Assembly (NCBI RefSeq): GCF_017355205.1
Contig: NZ_JADIJK010000008.1
Location: forward strand, 121,261-185,260
Length of the DNA: 64,000 nt
DNA from: Bacillus sp. SD088
GTDB taxonomy: Bacteria > Bacillota > Bacilli > Bacillales > Bacillaceae_C
Direction: 5' to 3'
Shown here: positions 7,799-17,717 of the stretch, one piece after another
Position numbering within the stretch: the first letter of the stretch is position 1
How the letters are laid out: every line of letters begins with the position of its first letter
The notes under the pieces: model-generated
What the model was told of the DNA's origin: nothing
What the model saw: the letters and a program-made list of their open reading frames with translations, nothing else
Databases searched by the model: none
Position numbers and translations under genes: made by a program

Positions 7799-8758
7799 AT
7801 GAAAGAAGAAGGGGTGAAATTTGCTAGACAGCGACCTTCATTGAACCACATTAAGGTTAAACGTAATATTTCTTTTTCTAAATATTGGAGTTTATATCTA
7901 ATTATGGTTCCAGGAATTATTTATTTTATCTTATTTAAATATTTGCCTATGTGGGGAGTGATCATTGCTTTTCAAGATTACAGTGTATTTGGAGGGCTCT
8001 TAGAAAGTACATGGGTTGGTTTGCAACATTTTAATCATATGTTTCAAGATCGAGAGTTTTATCAAGTATTATGGAACACTTTTATTATTAGCTTCTATAA
8101 ACTATTATGGGGATTTCCCGGGCCGATTGTGCTGGCAATTTTATTAAATGAGATACGAAACATGGGGTACAAGAGAGCTATTCAAACACTTGCCTATTTA
8201 CCCCATTTTCTTTCTTGGGTGATTGTTGGTGGAATCCTCATTAATATCCTTTCCCCATCTACGGGTATAGTTAATGAAGTCATAAAATTTCTAGGGATGA
8301 ACCCTATATTATTTTTAGCGGATACAAGTTGGTTCCGATCTGTACTTGTTGCAAGTGACATTTGGAAGGAAATCGGCTGGGGCGCTATCATTTATTTGGC
8401 AGCGCTTGCAGGAGTTGATCCACAACTATACGAGGCAGCTACAGTGGATGGAGCAAATAAGTGGAAACAATTATGGTATGTAACGATACCAGCATTACTT
8501 CCAACGATTGCCATCCTATTCGTCCTTCGTCTGGGGAATGTATTGGACGTTGGGTTTGAGCAAATATTTGTATTATATAATCCCGTAGTATATGAAGTGG
8601 CTGATGTAATTGAAACCTATGTCTATCGGGCTGGTATCGAACAGGCGCAATTTAGCTATACAACGGCTGTTGGATTATTTAAATCAGTAATCGCTTTAGT
8701 CTTAGTATATTTAGCAAATAAAGCAGCGAAGAAAATGGGACAAGAAGGGATTTGGTAG
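7799..8758 (+). CDS. ABC sugar transporter permease, LplB type
   Basis: 319 aa with about six membrane helices. The N-terminal helix region YWSLYLIMVPGIIYFILFKYLPM is characteristic of the LplB/YtpP group, and the cytoplasmic EAA loop that docks the ATPase is seen as LYEAATVDGANKWKQLWYVTIP near residue 215. It forms the channel with the product of the next gene, 11 bp downstream, fed by the binding protein at 9812. No ATPase gene is present, as is normal for Lpl/CUT1 systems that share an MsmX-type ATPase. The substrate is probably an oligosaccharide or glycoside, judged from family and neighbours. Confidence 0.9.
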   Translation: MKEEGVKFARQRPSLNHIKVKRNISFSKYWSLYLIMVPGIIYFILFKYLPMWGVIIAFQDYSVFGGLLESTWVGLQHFNHMFQDREFYQVLWNTFIISFYKLLWGFPGPIVLAILLNEIRNMGYKRAIQTLAYLPHFLSWVIVGGILINILSPSTGIVNEVIKFLGMNPILFLADTSWFRSVLVASDIWKEIGWGAIIYLAALAGVDPQLYEAATVDGANKWKQLWYVTIPALLPTIAILFVLRLGNVLDVGFEQIFVLYNPVVYEVADVIETYVYRAGIEQAQFSYTTAVGLFKSVIALVLVYLANKAAKKMGQEGIW

Positions 8759-8769
8759 GGGGTGAATAG

Positions 8770-9639
8770 ATGAAATTATCACAGGGTGAAAAGATATTCT
8801 CATATACGAACTATTTCATACTGGGGATATTTGGGATATTGGCTTTAGCTCCATTCATTTATGTTATGGCCCAATCGTTTAGTAGTCAACGTGCCATTGT
8901 GTCAGGAGAGGTTATCTTTTGGCCGGTAGAATTTAATGTGAATGCATATAGCGAGGTCCTAAACGATGATGCATTTATTAAAGCATTCGTAGTTAGTGTA
9001 GGACGTACGGTAATTGGAACGTTTATCAATGTCTTTCTTACTTGTTTATTAGCTTATCCACTTTCTAAACCCTACATTAAAGGCAGGGGGATCATCCTAT
9101 TCCTAGTTGTTTTTACAATGCTATTTAGCGGAGGAATGATCCCAACTTATCTGACCGTAAAATCTTTGCATCTATTAAATTCGTTTTGGGCATTTATTAT
9201 CCCAAGTGCTATTAGTGCCTTTAACGTGATTATTATGAAAAACTTTTTTCAAAGTGTTCCCTATGAACTTGAGGAGTCAGCACGGATAGATGGTTGCTCT
9301 AATCTCGGAATTCTTTTCAGAATTGCTGTGCCACTATCCATGCCGGCTTTAGCAACAATTGCATTATTTCATGCTGTTTTTCATTGGAATTCATTCTTTG
9401 ACGCTATGCTATATATTAATGATCGCGGGTTATTCCCGCTACAAATTTATTTAAGAGAATTAATCCAGTTTAATCAAACAGACATTAATTTAATGGACAA
9501 TATGGAAAAACAATTAATTGCTACAGAGTCGTTAAAGGCTGCGGCCTTGATCGTAAGTACAATTCCAATACTAATGGTTTATCCATTTTTACAAAGGCAT
9601 TTCGTGAAAGGAATTATGCTTGGCTCGGTTAAAGGATAA
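8770..9639 (+). CDS. ABC sugar transporter permease, LplC/YtcP type
   Basis: 289 aa, MalG-like fold with six membrane segments. The EAA motif reads LEESARIDGCSNLGILFRIAVPLS near residue 165, and the C-terminus QRHFVKGIMLGSVKG is typical of this group. It pairs with the preceding permease. Start ATG lies behind AGGGGG. Its stop codon lies at the edge of repeat R3 copy 1. Confidence 0.9.
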   Translation: MKLSQGEKIFSYTNYFILGIFGILALAPFIYVMAQSFSSQRAIVSGEVIFWPVEFNVNAYSEVLNDDAFIKAFVVSVGRTVIGTFINVFLTCLLAYPLSKPYIKGRGIILFLVVFTMLFSGGMIPTYLTVKSLHLLNSFWAFIIPSAISAFNVIIMKNFFQSVPYELEESARIDGCSNLGILFRIAVPLSMPALATIALFHAVFHWNSFFDAMLYINDRGLFPLQIYLRELIQFNQTDINLMDNMEKQLIATESLKAAALIVSTIPILMVYPFLQRHFVKGIMLGSVKG

Positions 9640-9790
9640 AGTAAAGCTTCAATCAGTGGTTTTTTTCGACACAAAGGATGTGCTAGTCGCTAGGAGCTGG
9701 AGCTAGATTAGGAAGTGTATCCCTCTCTTATGTCTTCTCCGTCTTCTCTAAAGTCTTGAGTGAGGGGATTACTGCTTGTTAATGCGGATA
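9640..9790. repeat. Dispersed repeat R3, copy 1 (diverged)
   Basis: It begins GGATAAAGTAAAGCTTCAATCAGTGG at the permease stop codon and ends GAGGGGATTACTGCTTGTTAATGCGGATAAAA. Compare the start GGATAAAGTGAAACTTCAAT and end GGGGGTCTTACAGCCAGTTAATGCGGGATAAAA of copy 5 at 41417-41570. An inner pairing CCCTC...GAGGG (about 9721-9766) forms a hairpin between the permease and binding-protein genes. Confidence 0.6.
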
Positions 9791-9811
9791 AAAATTAAAG
9801 GGGTTGAAATG

Positions 9812-11317
9812 ATGAAGGGGAAATATTACCGGTTGAGTTTGATTGTGATGCTACTCCTAACTTTATTGATAGCATGTTCTTCTAATCAAGAAGCTGGGAT
9901 TAGCAAGAAGGACAATGAAGGGGGAGACAAAGAGCAAATAGAAATTGTTTTGAATAATGCAAGCAGGAATTATCCAAAAGGAATGGATGCAAATAATAAT
10001 CCTTATATCGAATATATTAGGGACAATACTGATCTGGACATTAAGGTTACTACTCCTTCAAGTGACGGTTATAATGAAAAATTAAATGTGATGATGGCGT
10101 CCGGAGATCTCCCAGATATGATCTATACTACTGATCCTTCATGGGTAGTGAATTATGTCAATCAGAATGGTTTACAGCCGTTAGATGATGCGATTGATAA
10201 ATATGGTGAAGATTTAAAAAAGAATATACCCGAAGAAGCATGGGAACATGTGACAATCGCTGGGAAAATTTATGCAATTCCAAGTGTAAATACTTATCCA
10301 GGGACGATGATTATGTATGTTCGGAAAGATTGGTTAGATACACTAAATTTAGAACCACCCAAAACATTAGATGAATATACAGAAGTGATGAGAGCTTTTA
10401 AAGAGGAAGATCCGGATGGCAATGGAAAAGATGATACATTAGGTTTGGTAATAGCGGAAAACTTAGCACGAACAGAGCCATTTTTTGGTGCATTTGGTAT
10501 TCAAAGAAATCAATGGATTGAAAGAGATGGAGAATTGGTATATTCAAGTATTCTTCCAGAAACGAAAGAAACATTAGAATATCTCTCTACCCTTTATCAA
10601 GATGGATTGTTAGATAAAGAGTTTGCTCTTAATAAAACTGAAAATTTTGAGGAGAAAATAGCAAGTGGTAAAGCAGGATTATTTGCAGCTACTTGGTATG
10701 ATACACGTGGGCCAATTCTTACGAATGAGCAGAATGATCCGGAAGCTGAGTGGATTTCGTTAGACTTTCCTCTTGGACCAAATGGAGAATCCGGGACAGA
10801 TGGCACTGCACCAGTTAGAGTTTATAATGTCGTACCTGTAACAAGTAAACAGGCTGATTCCGTTGTCAAAATGTTGAATTTTATGATTGGAGAAGGATAT
10901 GAAACACTGAAATTTGGCTTTGAGGACGATGTTTATACAATGGAGGATGGAAAAATGCTAACCGATTTTGAAAAACATAATAACCATCTTTACCGTTTAA
11001 CATTGGCAGAGATGATTGAGCCTGATAATTTGGATTTAGTCAAACTACGGCTTGATTCCTTAGGGGAAGAATTTCATTTATATGATAACTTGCAAAAGAT
11101 TAAGGAAAATGCGATTTACGATGAATTTCTCGGAACTCCGACAGAATCGATGGGGAAATTTAACGCAAAGTTAAATAAATTGGAAGCAGAGGTTTTTACC
11201 AAGATAGTCATGGGAGAAGCGCCACTTGATAAGTTCGATCAATTTGTGGATGAATGGAAAAAAGAAGGGGGAGATCAGATTACGAAAGAAGTAAATGAAT
11301 GGTATAGCAATAAATAA
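9812..11317 (+). CDS. Sugar-binding lipoprotein, LplA/YtcQ type
   Basis: 501 aa from ATG 9812. Signal peptide with lipobox LIAC and mature SSNQEAG, then the long solute-binding fold of the Lpl group: EYIRDNTDLDIKVTTP, NVMMASGDLPDMIYTTD, a calcium-loop-like DPDGNGKDDTLG near residue 210, and the C-terminal region ending in NEWYSNK. It should capture the substrate for the two permeases just upstream. The start is set at ATG 9812, eight bases after AAAGGGG; ATG 9809 is nearly as good, while the upstream in-frame TTG at 9776 has no ribosome binding site. The substrate is unknown. Confidence 0.88.
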   Translation: MKGKYYRLSLIVMLLLTLLIACSSNQEAGISKKDNEGGDKEQIEIVLNNASRNYPKGMDANNNPYIEYIRDNTDLDIKVTTPSSDGYNEKLNVMMASGDLPDMIYTTDPSWVVNYVNQNGLQPLDDAIDKYGEDLKKNIPEEAWEHVTIAGKIYAIPSVNTYPGTMIMYVRKDWLDTLNLEPPKTLDEYTEVMRAFKEEDPDGNGKDDTLGLVIAENLARTEPFFGAFGIQRNQWIERDGELVYSSILPETKETLEYLSTLYQDGLLDKEFALNKTENFEEKIASGKAGLFAATWYDTRGPILTNEQNDPEAEWISLDFPLGPNGESGTDGTAPVRVYNVVPVTSKQADSVVKMLNFMIGEGYETLKFGFEDDVYTMEDGKMLTDFEKHNNHLYRLTLAEMIEPDNLDLVKLRLDSLGEEFHLYDNLQKIKENAIYDEFLGTPTESMGKFNAKLNKLEAEVFTKIVMGEAPLDKFDQFVDEWKKEGGDQITKEVNEWYSNK

Positions 11318-11363
11318 AACAGTTAAAGGAACTTAATTATTTGGATATGAAAGGACGGATAGA

Positions 11364-12938
11364 ATGTTAGATTCATCTAAATTGAATTATTATACCCAGC
11401 AAACTAAATCCAATCAATTTGTCAGAATTGAAACTGATTTATGTATTTACGGAGGTACTTCAGCGGGTGTAACCGCAGCTGTGCAAGCTAAACGAATGGG
11501 GTTAGATGTTGTGATACTAGAATTTGGTAGGCATTTGGGTGGGATGACTTCAAGTGGTTTAGGTGCAACAGACATTGGCAATAAGGAGGCAATCGGTGGA
11601 ATATCACGTCAATTTTATCGTACGCTTGGAAAGTACTATGAAAGTGATGAACCTGATGGAGCTGCATGGAAATTTGAACCTTCAGTAGCGGAGGAAGTTT
11701 TTAATACATGGATCGATGAGCAAGGTATCAATGTATTCTATGAACAACATCTAGAATCTGTACAAAAGGAAGCAGGACGTATTAAAAGCATTGAAATGGA
11801 AAATGGTGATGTTTTCTCCGCGAAAATATTTATTGATGCTACTTATGAAGGGGATCTACTAGCGAAAGCCGGGGTTTCTTATCATATAGGCAGAGAAGCG
11901 AATTCCGTATATAAAGAAACATTGAATGGTATTCACTTTGGAAATCCCAATCATAATTTTAAATCTTGGGTAGATCCTTATGTGGTAGAGGGGAAACCAG
12001 ACAGCGGCTTATTGTATGGTATAACGAATGATACACTCGGTTATCAAGGGCAGGGAGATTCATCCATTCAGGCCTATAATTTTAGAATTTGTCTAACAGA
12101 TCGATCTGACATCAAAATGCCATTTCCAAAACCAAACAATTATGATCCCAATAAATATGCCTTACTTGCAAGGTATATTGATACAGGTGTATGGGATGCC
12201 ATGCAACTTCATAGAGTTTTACAAAATAGAAAAACAGATTTAAACAATTACGGAGGAGTTTCAACTGATCATATAGGATTCAATTATAACTGGGCTGAAG
12301 GTGATTACGAAACACGCGAAAAGATATTTCAGGATCATGTTGACTACAATTTAGGGATGCTATATTTTTTAAGTCATGATGAAAGGGTGCCTACTACTAT
12401 TCGCGAAGAGGTTTGTAGCTGGGGATTACCAGCAGGTGAATTTCCTGAAACTGGCGGGTGGCCACATCAACTATATATACGCGAGGCTCGTAGAATGATA
12501 TCAGATTGTGTGATGACGGAGCGCCATTGCCGAGGATATACTACTGCAGAAGATTCAATTGGGCTAGCAGCCTATACAATGGATTCTCATCATTGTAGGA
12601 GAGTGATCATAGACGGCAGAGTGATTAATGAGGGAAATGTAGAGATTTCTCCAACTGCACCATATCCGATCTCTTATCAGGCTATTGTCCCAAAAGAGGA
12701 TGAATGCTCCAATCTAATTGTTCCTGTTTGCCTTTCGAGCTCCCATATAGCCTTTGGTTCTATAAGGATGGAACCGGTATTTATGGTATTAGGTCAGTCT
12801 GCTGCAACGGCTGCCGCATTAGCTATTGAGGATGATGTATCGGTTCAACATGTAGAATACCAAAAGCTAAGGAATAAATTAATAGAAGATAATCAAGTAT
12901 TGGAGTGGAAACGGAATACATTAAGTACAACTAAATGA
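11364..12938 (+). CDS. FAD-dependent oxidoreductase (FAD_oxidored family), second copy
   Basis: 524 aa, the same length as the flavoprotein at 5586 but clearly divergent from it. FAD-binding start DLCIYGGTSAGVTAAVQAKR, acidic end of the second strand VVILEFGRHLGG, and the PF12831 signature GGMTSSGLGATD. The centre has REARRMISDCVMTE and the C-terminus the FAD-contacting MEPVFMVLGQSAATAAALA. No signal peptide. It follows the binding-protein gene by 46 bp with its own ribosome binding site (AAAGGACGG) and probably ends the operon. The reaction is unknown; the family acts on hydride-donating small molecules, and context suggests an imported sugar derivative. Confidence 0.86.
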   Translation: MLDSSKLNYYTQQTKSNQFVRIETDLCIYGGTSAGVTAAVQAKRMGLDVVILEFGRHLGGMTSSGLGATDIGNKEAIGGISRQFYRTLGKYYESDEPDGAAWKFEPSVAEEVFNTWIDEQGINVFYEQHLESVQKEAGRIKSIEMENGDVFSAKIFIDATYEGDLLAKAGVSYHIGREANSVYKETLNGIHFGNPNHNFKSWVDPYVVEGKPDSGLLYGITNDTLGYQGQGDSSIQAYNFRICLTDRSDIKMPFPKPNNYDPNKYALLARYIDTGVWDAMQLHRVLQNRKTDLNNYGGVSTDHIGFNYNWAEGDYETREKIFQDHVDYNLGMLYFLSHDERVPTTIREEVCSWGLPAGEFPETGGWPHQLYIREARRMISDCVMTERHCRGYTTAEDSIGLAAYTMDSHHCRRVIIDGRVINEGNVEISPTAPYPISYQAIVPKEDECSNLIVPVCLSSSHIAFGSIRMEPVFMVLGQSAATAAALAIEDDVSVQHVEYQKLRNKLIEDNQVLEWKRNTLSTTK

Positions 12939-13052
12939 GTATAGTGTTAAAGCTTAGTTTGTTATTTAAAATCTAGCATTCTAAGTATATTGACAACTCA
13001 ATTGGGGTAGGACAAAATAAAATTAATTGGTTAGCCGAAGTGGGGATAGGGA

Positions 13053-14867
13053 ATGTGGAAGCGACTAAATAGTAGTTTTAAAACATCAATCCAATTAAAG
13101 CTTACTGTTTACTTTCTATTAACTCTAGCTCCACTTATTTTTATTAGTGTATATTCGAATATTCAATCTTATAAAGTTTTAAAGCAACAATTAAGCAAAC
13201 AAGCAACAAGTGTCATGCATTCAGAAGTAGAGTATATCGATATGATCATGCAAAATATAGATGAATTATCTGTACTTATTAGCACGGATCAAACGATTAA
13301 TCATTTGTTGAATCAAACAACTAGTGAGTTAACACCAGCATCTATCCTTGATCTTAAACAAATCCTGGATAAGGTGACAAAATTCTCCGATGCCAATAAT
13401 TATATTTCAAATATATCCATATTCCATACTTCCTCGAAAACAATGTTGTCTTCTGAATATGGAGGTAAAAGAGGTTTAAATATTGAACAAGAATCCTGGT
13501 TTCAGCAAACAATGGAAGCAAATGGTCAAACCGTTTTGGTCATTCTTCCAAGGACAGAGGAAGAGCATTCAAATTCAATATTTGATCCGGATGATTTAAT
13601 TTTTATGAGATTACTTGATATTAATAATCCTGTGAAAAACAATAATATATTGGCCATATCAGTACCTCAAAGTAAGTTCTTACATTTTGCAAATGAGTTT
13701 GCAGCTTCCAATCATACCCAGTTTTATCTTTTTTCTAATGAAGGGAAATTACTTTCTACTACAGTTAAAAATAATAAGATTCAAACTGAAACAGAATTAC
13801 AGCATATACAAGAGGGGGATTTTTTCAAAATTGATGTGAGCTCTCCTTATTCCCATTGGAATCTAGTCATGATACAACCGAAGGATGAATTTTATAAAGA
13901 ATTAGATACGATCTCACTTTTTACAATCTTTATTATTAGTTTAAGTTTTTTGTTGGCAATCTGGACTTCTTGGTTAGTCTATAAGACGATTGCTTCTCCA
14001 TTGGGGAACCTATCTCAAGGGATGAAAAGGCTTAAACAGGGAGAATTAAATATCCAGTTGAAGGAAGGTAGAAAAGATGAATTTGGATATTTAACGACAG
14101 CCTTTAATCAAATGGCGCTTGAACAGAAACACTTAATTAAAGATATTTATGAGAAACAGCTGAGGATGACAAAAACGGAATTGAAATTTCTCCAGTCCCA
14201 AATCAATCCTCACTTTTTATATAATACTTTAGATTCTGTATATTGGATGGCCAAAGATCATAATGCAGAAGAAATTAGTGAAATGGTCTTTAATTTATCA
14301 AAATTTTTTCGACTGAATTTAATGAAAGCAGATGAAACAGTATCGCTTGAAGAGGAGATTAAACATTTACATTACTATATTCGAATCCAGCAAATAAGGT
14401 TTATGGATCATTTTGAAGTAGATTATAAAATAGCAGAAAATACGAAATATATCCCGGTAATAAAACTATTATTACAACCATTAATCGAAAATGCCATTTT
14501 ACATGGATTGGAACGTAGGAAGAGTAAAGGAATTCTTACGATTGAAACAAGTATAGTTGAAGATAGGTTAAAGGTTGACATTATTGACAATGGAATCGGG
14601 ATACGAATCGATCGTTTGCGCTATATTCTTGATGAATTAAATCATATAACGATCGAAAGGTTAAAGAACTTCAATAATTACCAAGAATTTAAACCAGATG
14701 TTTTTGGGTTAAGAAATGTGAAATCAAGATTAAAACTCTTTTACGGTGATCAAGGCGATTTATTTATAGATAGTAAGGAAAATGAGGGGACGGTCGTAAC
14801 CATATATATTCCTTTTTTGAATTTCCGTAACGGAAGCTCACATCCTAATAGATCTGTTCCTTATTGA
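13053..14867 (+). CDS. Sensor histidine kinase, YesM type
   Basis: 604 aa. Membrane helix about 20-40, a large extracellular sensor of Cache type (about 45-285), a second helix about 290-312, then a HAMP linker (ASPLGNLSQGMKRLKQGELN) and the His_kinase module with phospho-acceptor histidine in QINPHFLYNTLD near residue 386. The ATPase domain has PLIENAILHG (N box) and DNGIGI. This LytS/YesM class usually senses sugars, often with help of a binding protein, and controls nearby carbohydrate operons. It is paired with the regulator 26 bp downstream and probably controls the flavoprotein-transporter operon upstream. Confidence 0.92.
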   Translation: MWKRLNSSFKTSIQLKLTVYFLLTLAPLIFISVYSNIQSYKVLKQQLSKQATSVMHSEVEYIDMIMQNIDELSVLISTDQTINHLLNQTTSELTPASILDLKQILDKVTKFSDANNYISNISIFHTSSKTMLSSEYGGKRGLNIEQESWFQQTMEANGQTVLVILPRTEEEHSNSIFDPDDLIFMRLLDINNPVKNNNILAISVPQSKFLHFANEFAASNHTQFYLFSNEGKLLSTTVKNNKIQTETELQHIQEGDFFKIDVSSPYSHWNLVMIQPKDEFYKELDTISLFTIFIISLSFLLAIWTSWLVYKTIASPLGNLSQGMKRLKQGELNIQLKEGRKDEFGYLTTAFNQMALEQKHLIKDIYEKQLRMTKTELKFLQSQINPHFLYNTLDSVYWMAKDHNAEEISEMVFNLSKFFRLNLMKADETVSLEEEIKHLHYYIRIQQIRFMDHFEVDYKIAENTKYIPVIKLLLQPLIENAILHGLERRKSKGILTIETSIVEDRLKVDIIDNGIGIRIDRLRYILDELNHITIERLKNFNNYQEFKPDVFGLRNVKSRLKLFYGDQGDLFIDSKENEGTVVTIYIPFLNFRNGSSHPNRSVPY

Positions 14868-14893
14868 TTTTCATTTTCAAGGGAGGATTCTGA

Positions 14894-16510
14894 ATGAATT
14901 TGTTAATTGTTGAAGATGAGATTCGACTTTTGAATGGGATTACAAATAATATACCATGGAAAAAAATTAGTATGGAAATAATCGGCGCAGTTTCCAACGG
15001 ATTAGAAGCATTAAAGATCGCAGAAGAAAAAAAGGTAGATATTATCTTACTTGATATTCGAATGCCGGAAATAGACGGGATAACGCTTGCTAAGCTGGTT
15101 TTAGAAAAAGATCCAAGCATAAAGATCATCTTTTTGACTGGACATGATGATTTTAATTATGCACAAGAAGCTATAAATATGGGCGTTTATAAGTACCTTT
15201 TGAAACCAGCTGGTGATAAAGAAATATTAGAGTCAGTGAAAGAGGCAGCTGTACAAAAGGAATTAGAATGGGAAAGGAAGCATAAACAAGTAGTGTTAAA
15301 TAGAAAGTGGAATGAGCATCTGCCTTATCTTCAAGAGCTTTTCTTACAGAGGTTGATTCTTGAAGGCTTTGAAGACCGGGAAGTTAAGCAAAAAGCAAAA
15401 GAATTGATGATAGACTTGCCAGAGGACCCAAAATTTATTATCGCGGCTTTGGATATTGATTCTTTGGTTGATGTAGAGAGGGTGCGCTCTGAAATAAGAT
15501 TACAACAATATTCCATTTTTTATTTTTCGCGGGATTTTTTAGAAGGATATTCATGTGAGCTTTTTAGAGACTCCAATCATTTAACTATAATTTTATTTTC
15601 TTGCGATCACGATAATGAAGACGATGAGTTCATAAAGGAAATTATTAACAAAATAACTGAATTACTACTGAGGATTCAAGATTATTTGCAGGTTTCAGTA
15701 AGTGTGGGAATGAGTCAAACTGTAAAACTGACGAAAGATCTTCCCAGTTGTTACCAACAAGCATTGAAAGCACTACAAGAAAGGGTTGTTTATGGCCGGA
15801 ATGCAATCATTCCATTTGTCCAAAAGATGAAGCAAGATTACACCCAAGCAACTACCATTATGATTGATCCTCATATCGAAACATTAATTATTTCGGGAGA
15901 GTTAATCAAAGCGACTAATCAATTTAATTCTTTTATTGATGGTTATTTACATCAAATTACCTCTTTTAAAGAGGTAAAGGAATTTATTTTATTTATTTAT
16001 CACTTTTTAACCAATATTATTTATGAAAGAGGCTGGTTAATAAGTGAGGTACTTAAAGATGAATCTTTTTATCTTATAACAGCAGCAGAGAAATTTAAAT
16101 CTAAGCAGCAAATAAAAGACTGGGCCAACAAAATAATAATTCGCATTGTAAAATATGCTGAATATCAGAGAAACATTAACCCCAATCATTTAATTAAATC
16201 TACTCTTTCTCAAATTGAAAAAAGTATAGAGTTGGAAGAGGAGATAACATTAAACTCAGTTGCAGAAAAGCTATTTATTAATCCATCTTATCTTAGCCGT
16301 CTGTTTAAACAAGAAACAGGAAGTACCTTTTCAAAATATTTATTAGAACGAAAAATGAAGCGAGCAAAGGAGTTACTTAATAGAGGAGAAAGGGTCTATG
16401 ACACTGCGAGCTTTTTGGGATACAATGACGTCAGCTACTTTACAAAAGTATTCCGAAAATATTGGGGGACCACTCCAGGAGAAATTAAGAAGGCTAGTGC
16501 TGTAAAATAA
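14894..16510 (+). CDS. Response regulator with AraC-type DNA-binding domain, YesN type
   Basis: 538 aa. N-terminal receiver domain MNLLIVEDEIRLLNGI with the phospho-acceptor aspartate in IILLDIRMPEIDG near residue 54, and KPAGDKE where KP is the conserved lysine-proline. A long linker (about 130-430) is followed by two helix-turn-helix units of the AraC family, with SVAEKLFINPSYLSRLFKQETGSTFSKYL and AKELL..TASFLGYNDVSYFTKVFRKYWGTTPGE at the end. Partner of the YesM-type kinase. It is expected to activate transcription of the neighbouring uptake genes when the kinase detects its ligand. Confidence 0.92.
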   Translation: MNLLIVEDEIRLLNGITNNIPWKKISMEIIGAVSNGLEALKIAEEKKVDIILLDIRMPEIDGITLAKLVLEKDPSIKIIFLTGHDDFNYAQEAINMGVYKYLLKPAGDKEILESVKEAAVQKELEWERKHKQVVLNRKWNEHLPYLQELFLQRLILEGFEDREVKQKAKELMIDLPEDPKFIIAALDIDSLVDVERVRSEIRLQQYSIFYFSRDFLEGYSCELFRDSNHLTIILFSCDHDNEDDEFIKEIINKITELLLRIQDYLQVSVSVGMSQTVKLTKDLPSCYQQALKALQERVVYGRNAIIPFVQKMKQDYTQATTIMIDPHIETLIISGELIKATNQFNSFIDGYLHQITSFKEVKEFILFIYHFLTNIIYERGWLISEVLKDESFYLITAAEKFKSKQQIKDWANKIIIRIVKYAEYQRNINPNHLIKSTLSQIEKSIELEEEITLNSVAEKLFINPSYLSRLFKQETGSTFSKYLLERKMKRAKELLNRGERVYDTASFLGYNDVSYFTKVFRKYWGTTPGEIKKASAVK

Positions 16511-16576
16511 TAAGAGTATATATAAGGGCATCAAACAGCGAGAACGAAGAAAAGAGGTTTTGGCTTAATATTGCGG

Positions 16577-16605
16577 GAGAAGTGTTAGGAGCACTTCTCT
16601 TTTTA
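16577..16605 (+). terminator. Terminator after the two-component system
   Basis: GAGAAGTG (16577-16584) pairs with CACTTCTC (16592-16599), followed by TTTTTATA. It lies about 65 bp after the regulator stop codon. Confidence 0.85.
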
Positions 16606-17423
16606 TATTTATTTTTGAACTAGTTTTTAGCGGAACATTAGCTTTCAAATCAATGCCGTTGCAGCTAATAGCGCAAAAAGGAGGACGCGATAGGTCAGAC
16701 CGTCCCCGTTATTGTGGAAAAGTACAAAACAGAATGCACTAAATAACTCTGAACCTATGAAGAAGAAATCTCCTTCATAGGTTCAAGATCCCCCACTGAC
16801 TTTATTATCTTTTTCCTTATCTCTCACCCCCACCCGCAACTTCCTTTTAGATCGTAATTTGAGAATAATCTAAATGTTTAAAAAATTGATGTGATTAATA
16901 TATCTAAAAATTCTGTTGCGGTCAATTGGTGATGGCTGTTGAAAGTTTCCAAATAGCTTTACAGTCAAAGAGAGCAGACTGCACCTTGGTTAAAAATTTA
17001 AGGAATAGATGAAACAATCGATCAATTAAATTTTCGGATTAGCTAAAATGGTGTTTTGACCTCTACATTGCAGCTAAAATGAAATACTAACTTGTTAAAA
17101 TAAAAGGATCGTCCATAAAGGTGTCTCAAAATCTCATTTTCTCGATTTTATGAAAACTATCTTCTGTGATATCCTCATTTTAAATGCAGATGAGGGAGGG
17201 GGAAAGGATGGGACATGTAGTAAGTGGACGTGAATATACCAACAAATCTGATACTTAAAAAATAAAGCAGCACTACTAGTTTCCCCTTAAGATCTCGCGA
17301 TAAGTCCCTCAAACCATCAGTGGGGTAAAGAAAACTCTACTGATGGTAGTCTTGTTTTATTAGCTATTCATGCTATGTTTGGTAGAATATATAGTAAGAA
17401 AAATGTGCGAAGGAGGAGTTCAA
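16606..17423. other. Gene-free stretch with two hairpins
   Basis: No credible gene. Two perfect or near-perfect hairpins are visible: GAACCTATGAAG with CTTCATAGGTTC (16751-16784), and ACCATCAGT with ACTGATGGT (17313-17347) followed by GTCTTGTTTTATT, a terminator-like end. Otherwise it looks like decayed sequence. Confidence 0.6.
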
Positions 17424-17693
17424 ATGCTTTGGGAAGAAGTAAAAAAAGTGTCCCCAGACCAATGGGTTGTGTTTGAAGCAATTGAGGCACATTCCGATAA
17501 TCATTATCGTATTGTTGATGATATAGCTGTGATTGATTCCTTTGATGACTCCATGGATGCATTCCGCCGCCATTCGAAATTACATAAGCAAAAAACATAT
17601 CATGAATTTTACTTTTTCATATATCAAGAGAAAATTTGGATACCCAAGAAAAGATGTAGCATTTTTTATCTAATCATAGTCACTGTTGTCTAA
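17424..17693 (+). pseudogene. Small hypothetical protein gene with a frameshift near the end
   Basis: It starts at ATG 17424 behind GGAGGAG with MLWEEVKKVSPDQWVVFEAIEA and continues IVDDIAVIDSFDDSMDAFRRH, KQKTYHEFYFF. This looks like a small conserved Bacillaceae protein of unknown function that I recall ending in a HTSREELDIEER-like tail. Here the T-run near 17612 breaks the frame: in another frame the next codons read HISRENLDTQEKM and stop, which restores that tail. The listed frame instead runs on to an unrelated end. I conclude a recent frameshift; no partner gene follows intact. Confidence 0.6.
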
Positions 17694-17717
17694 CACTTTT
17701 GAATACGATGATTATTA

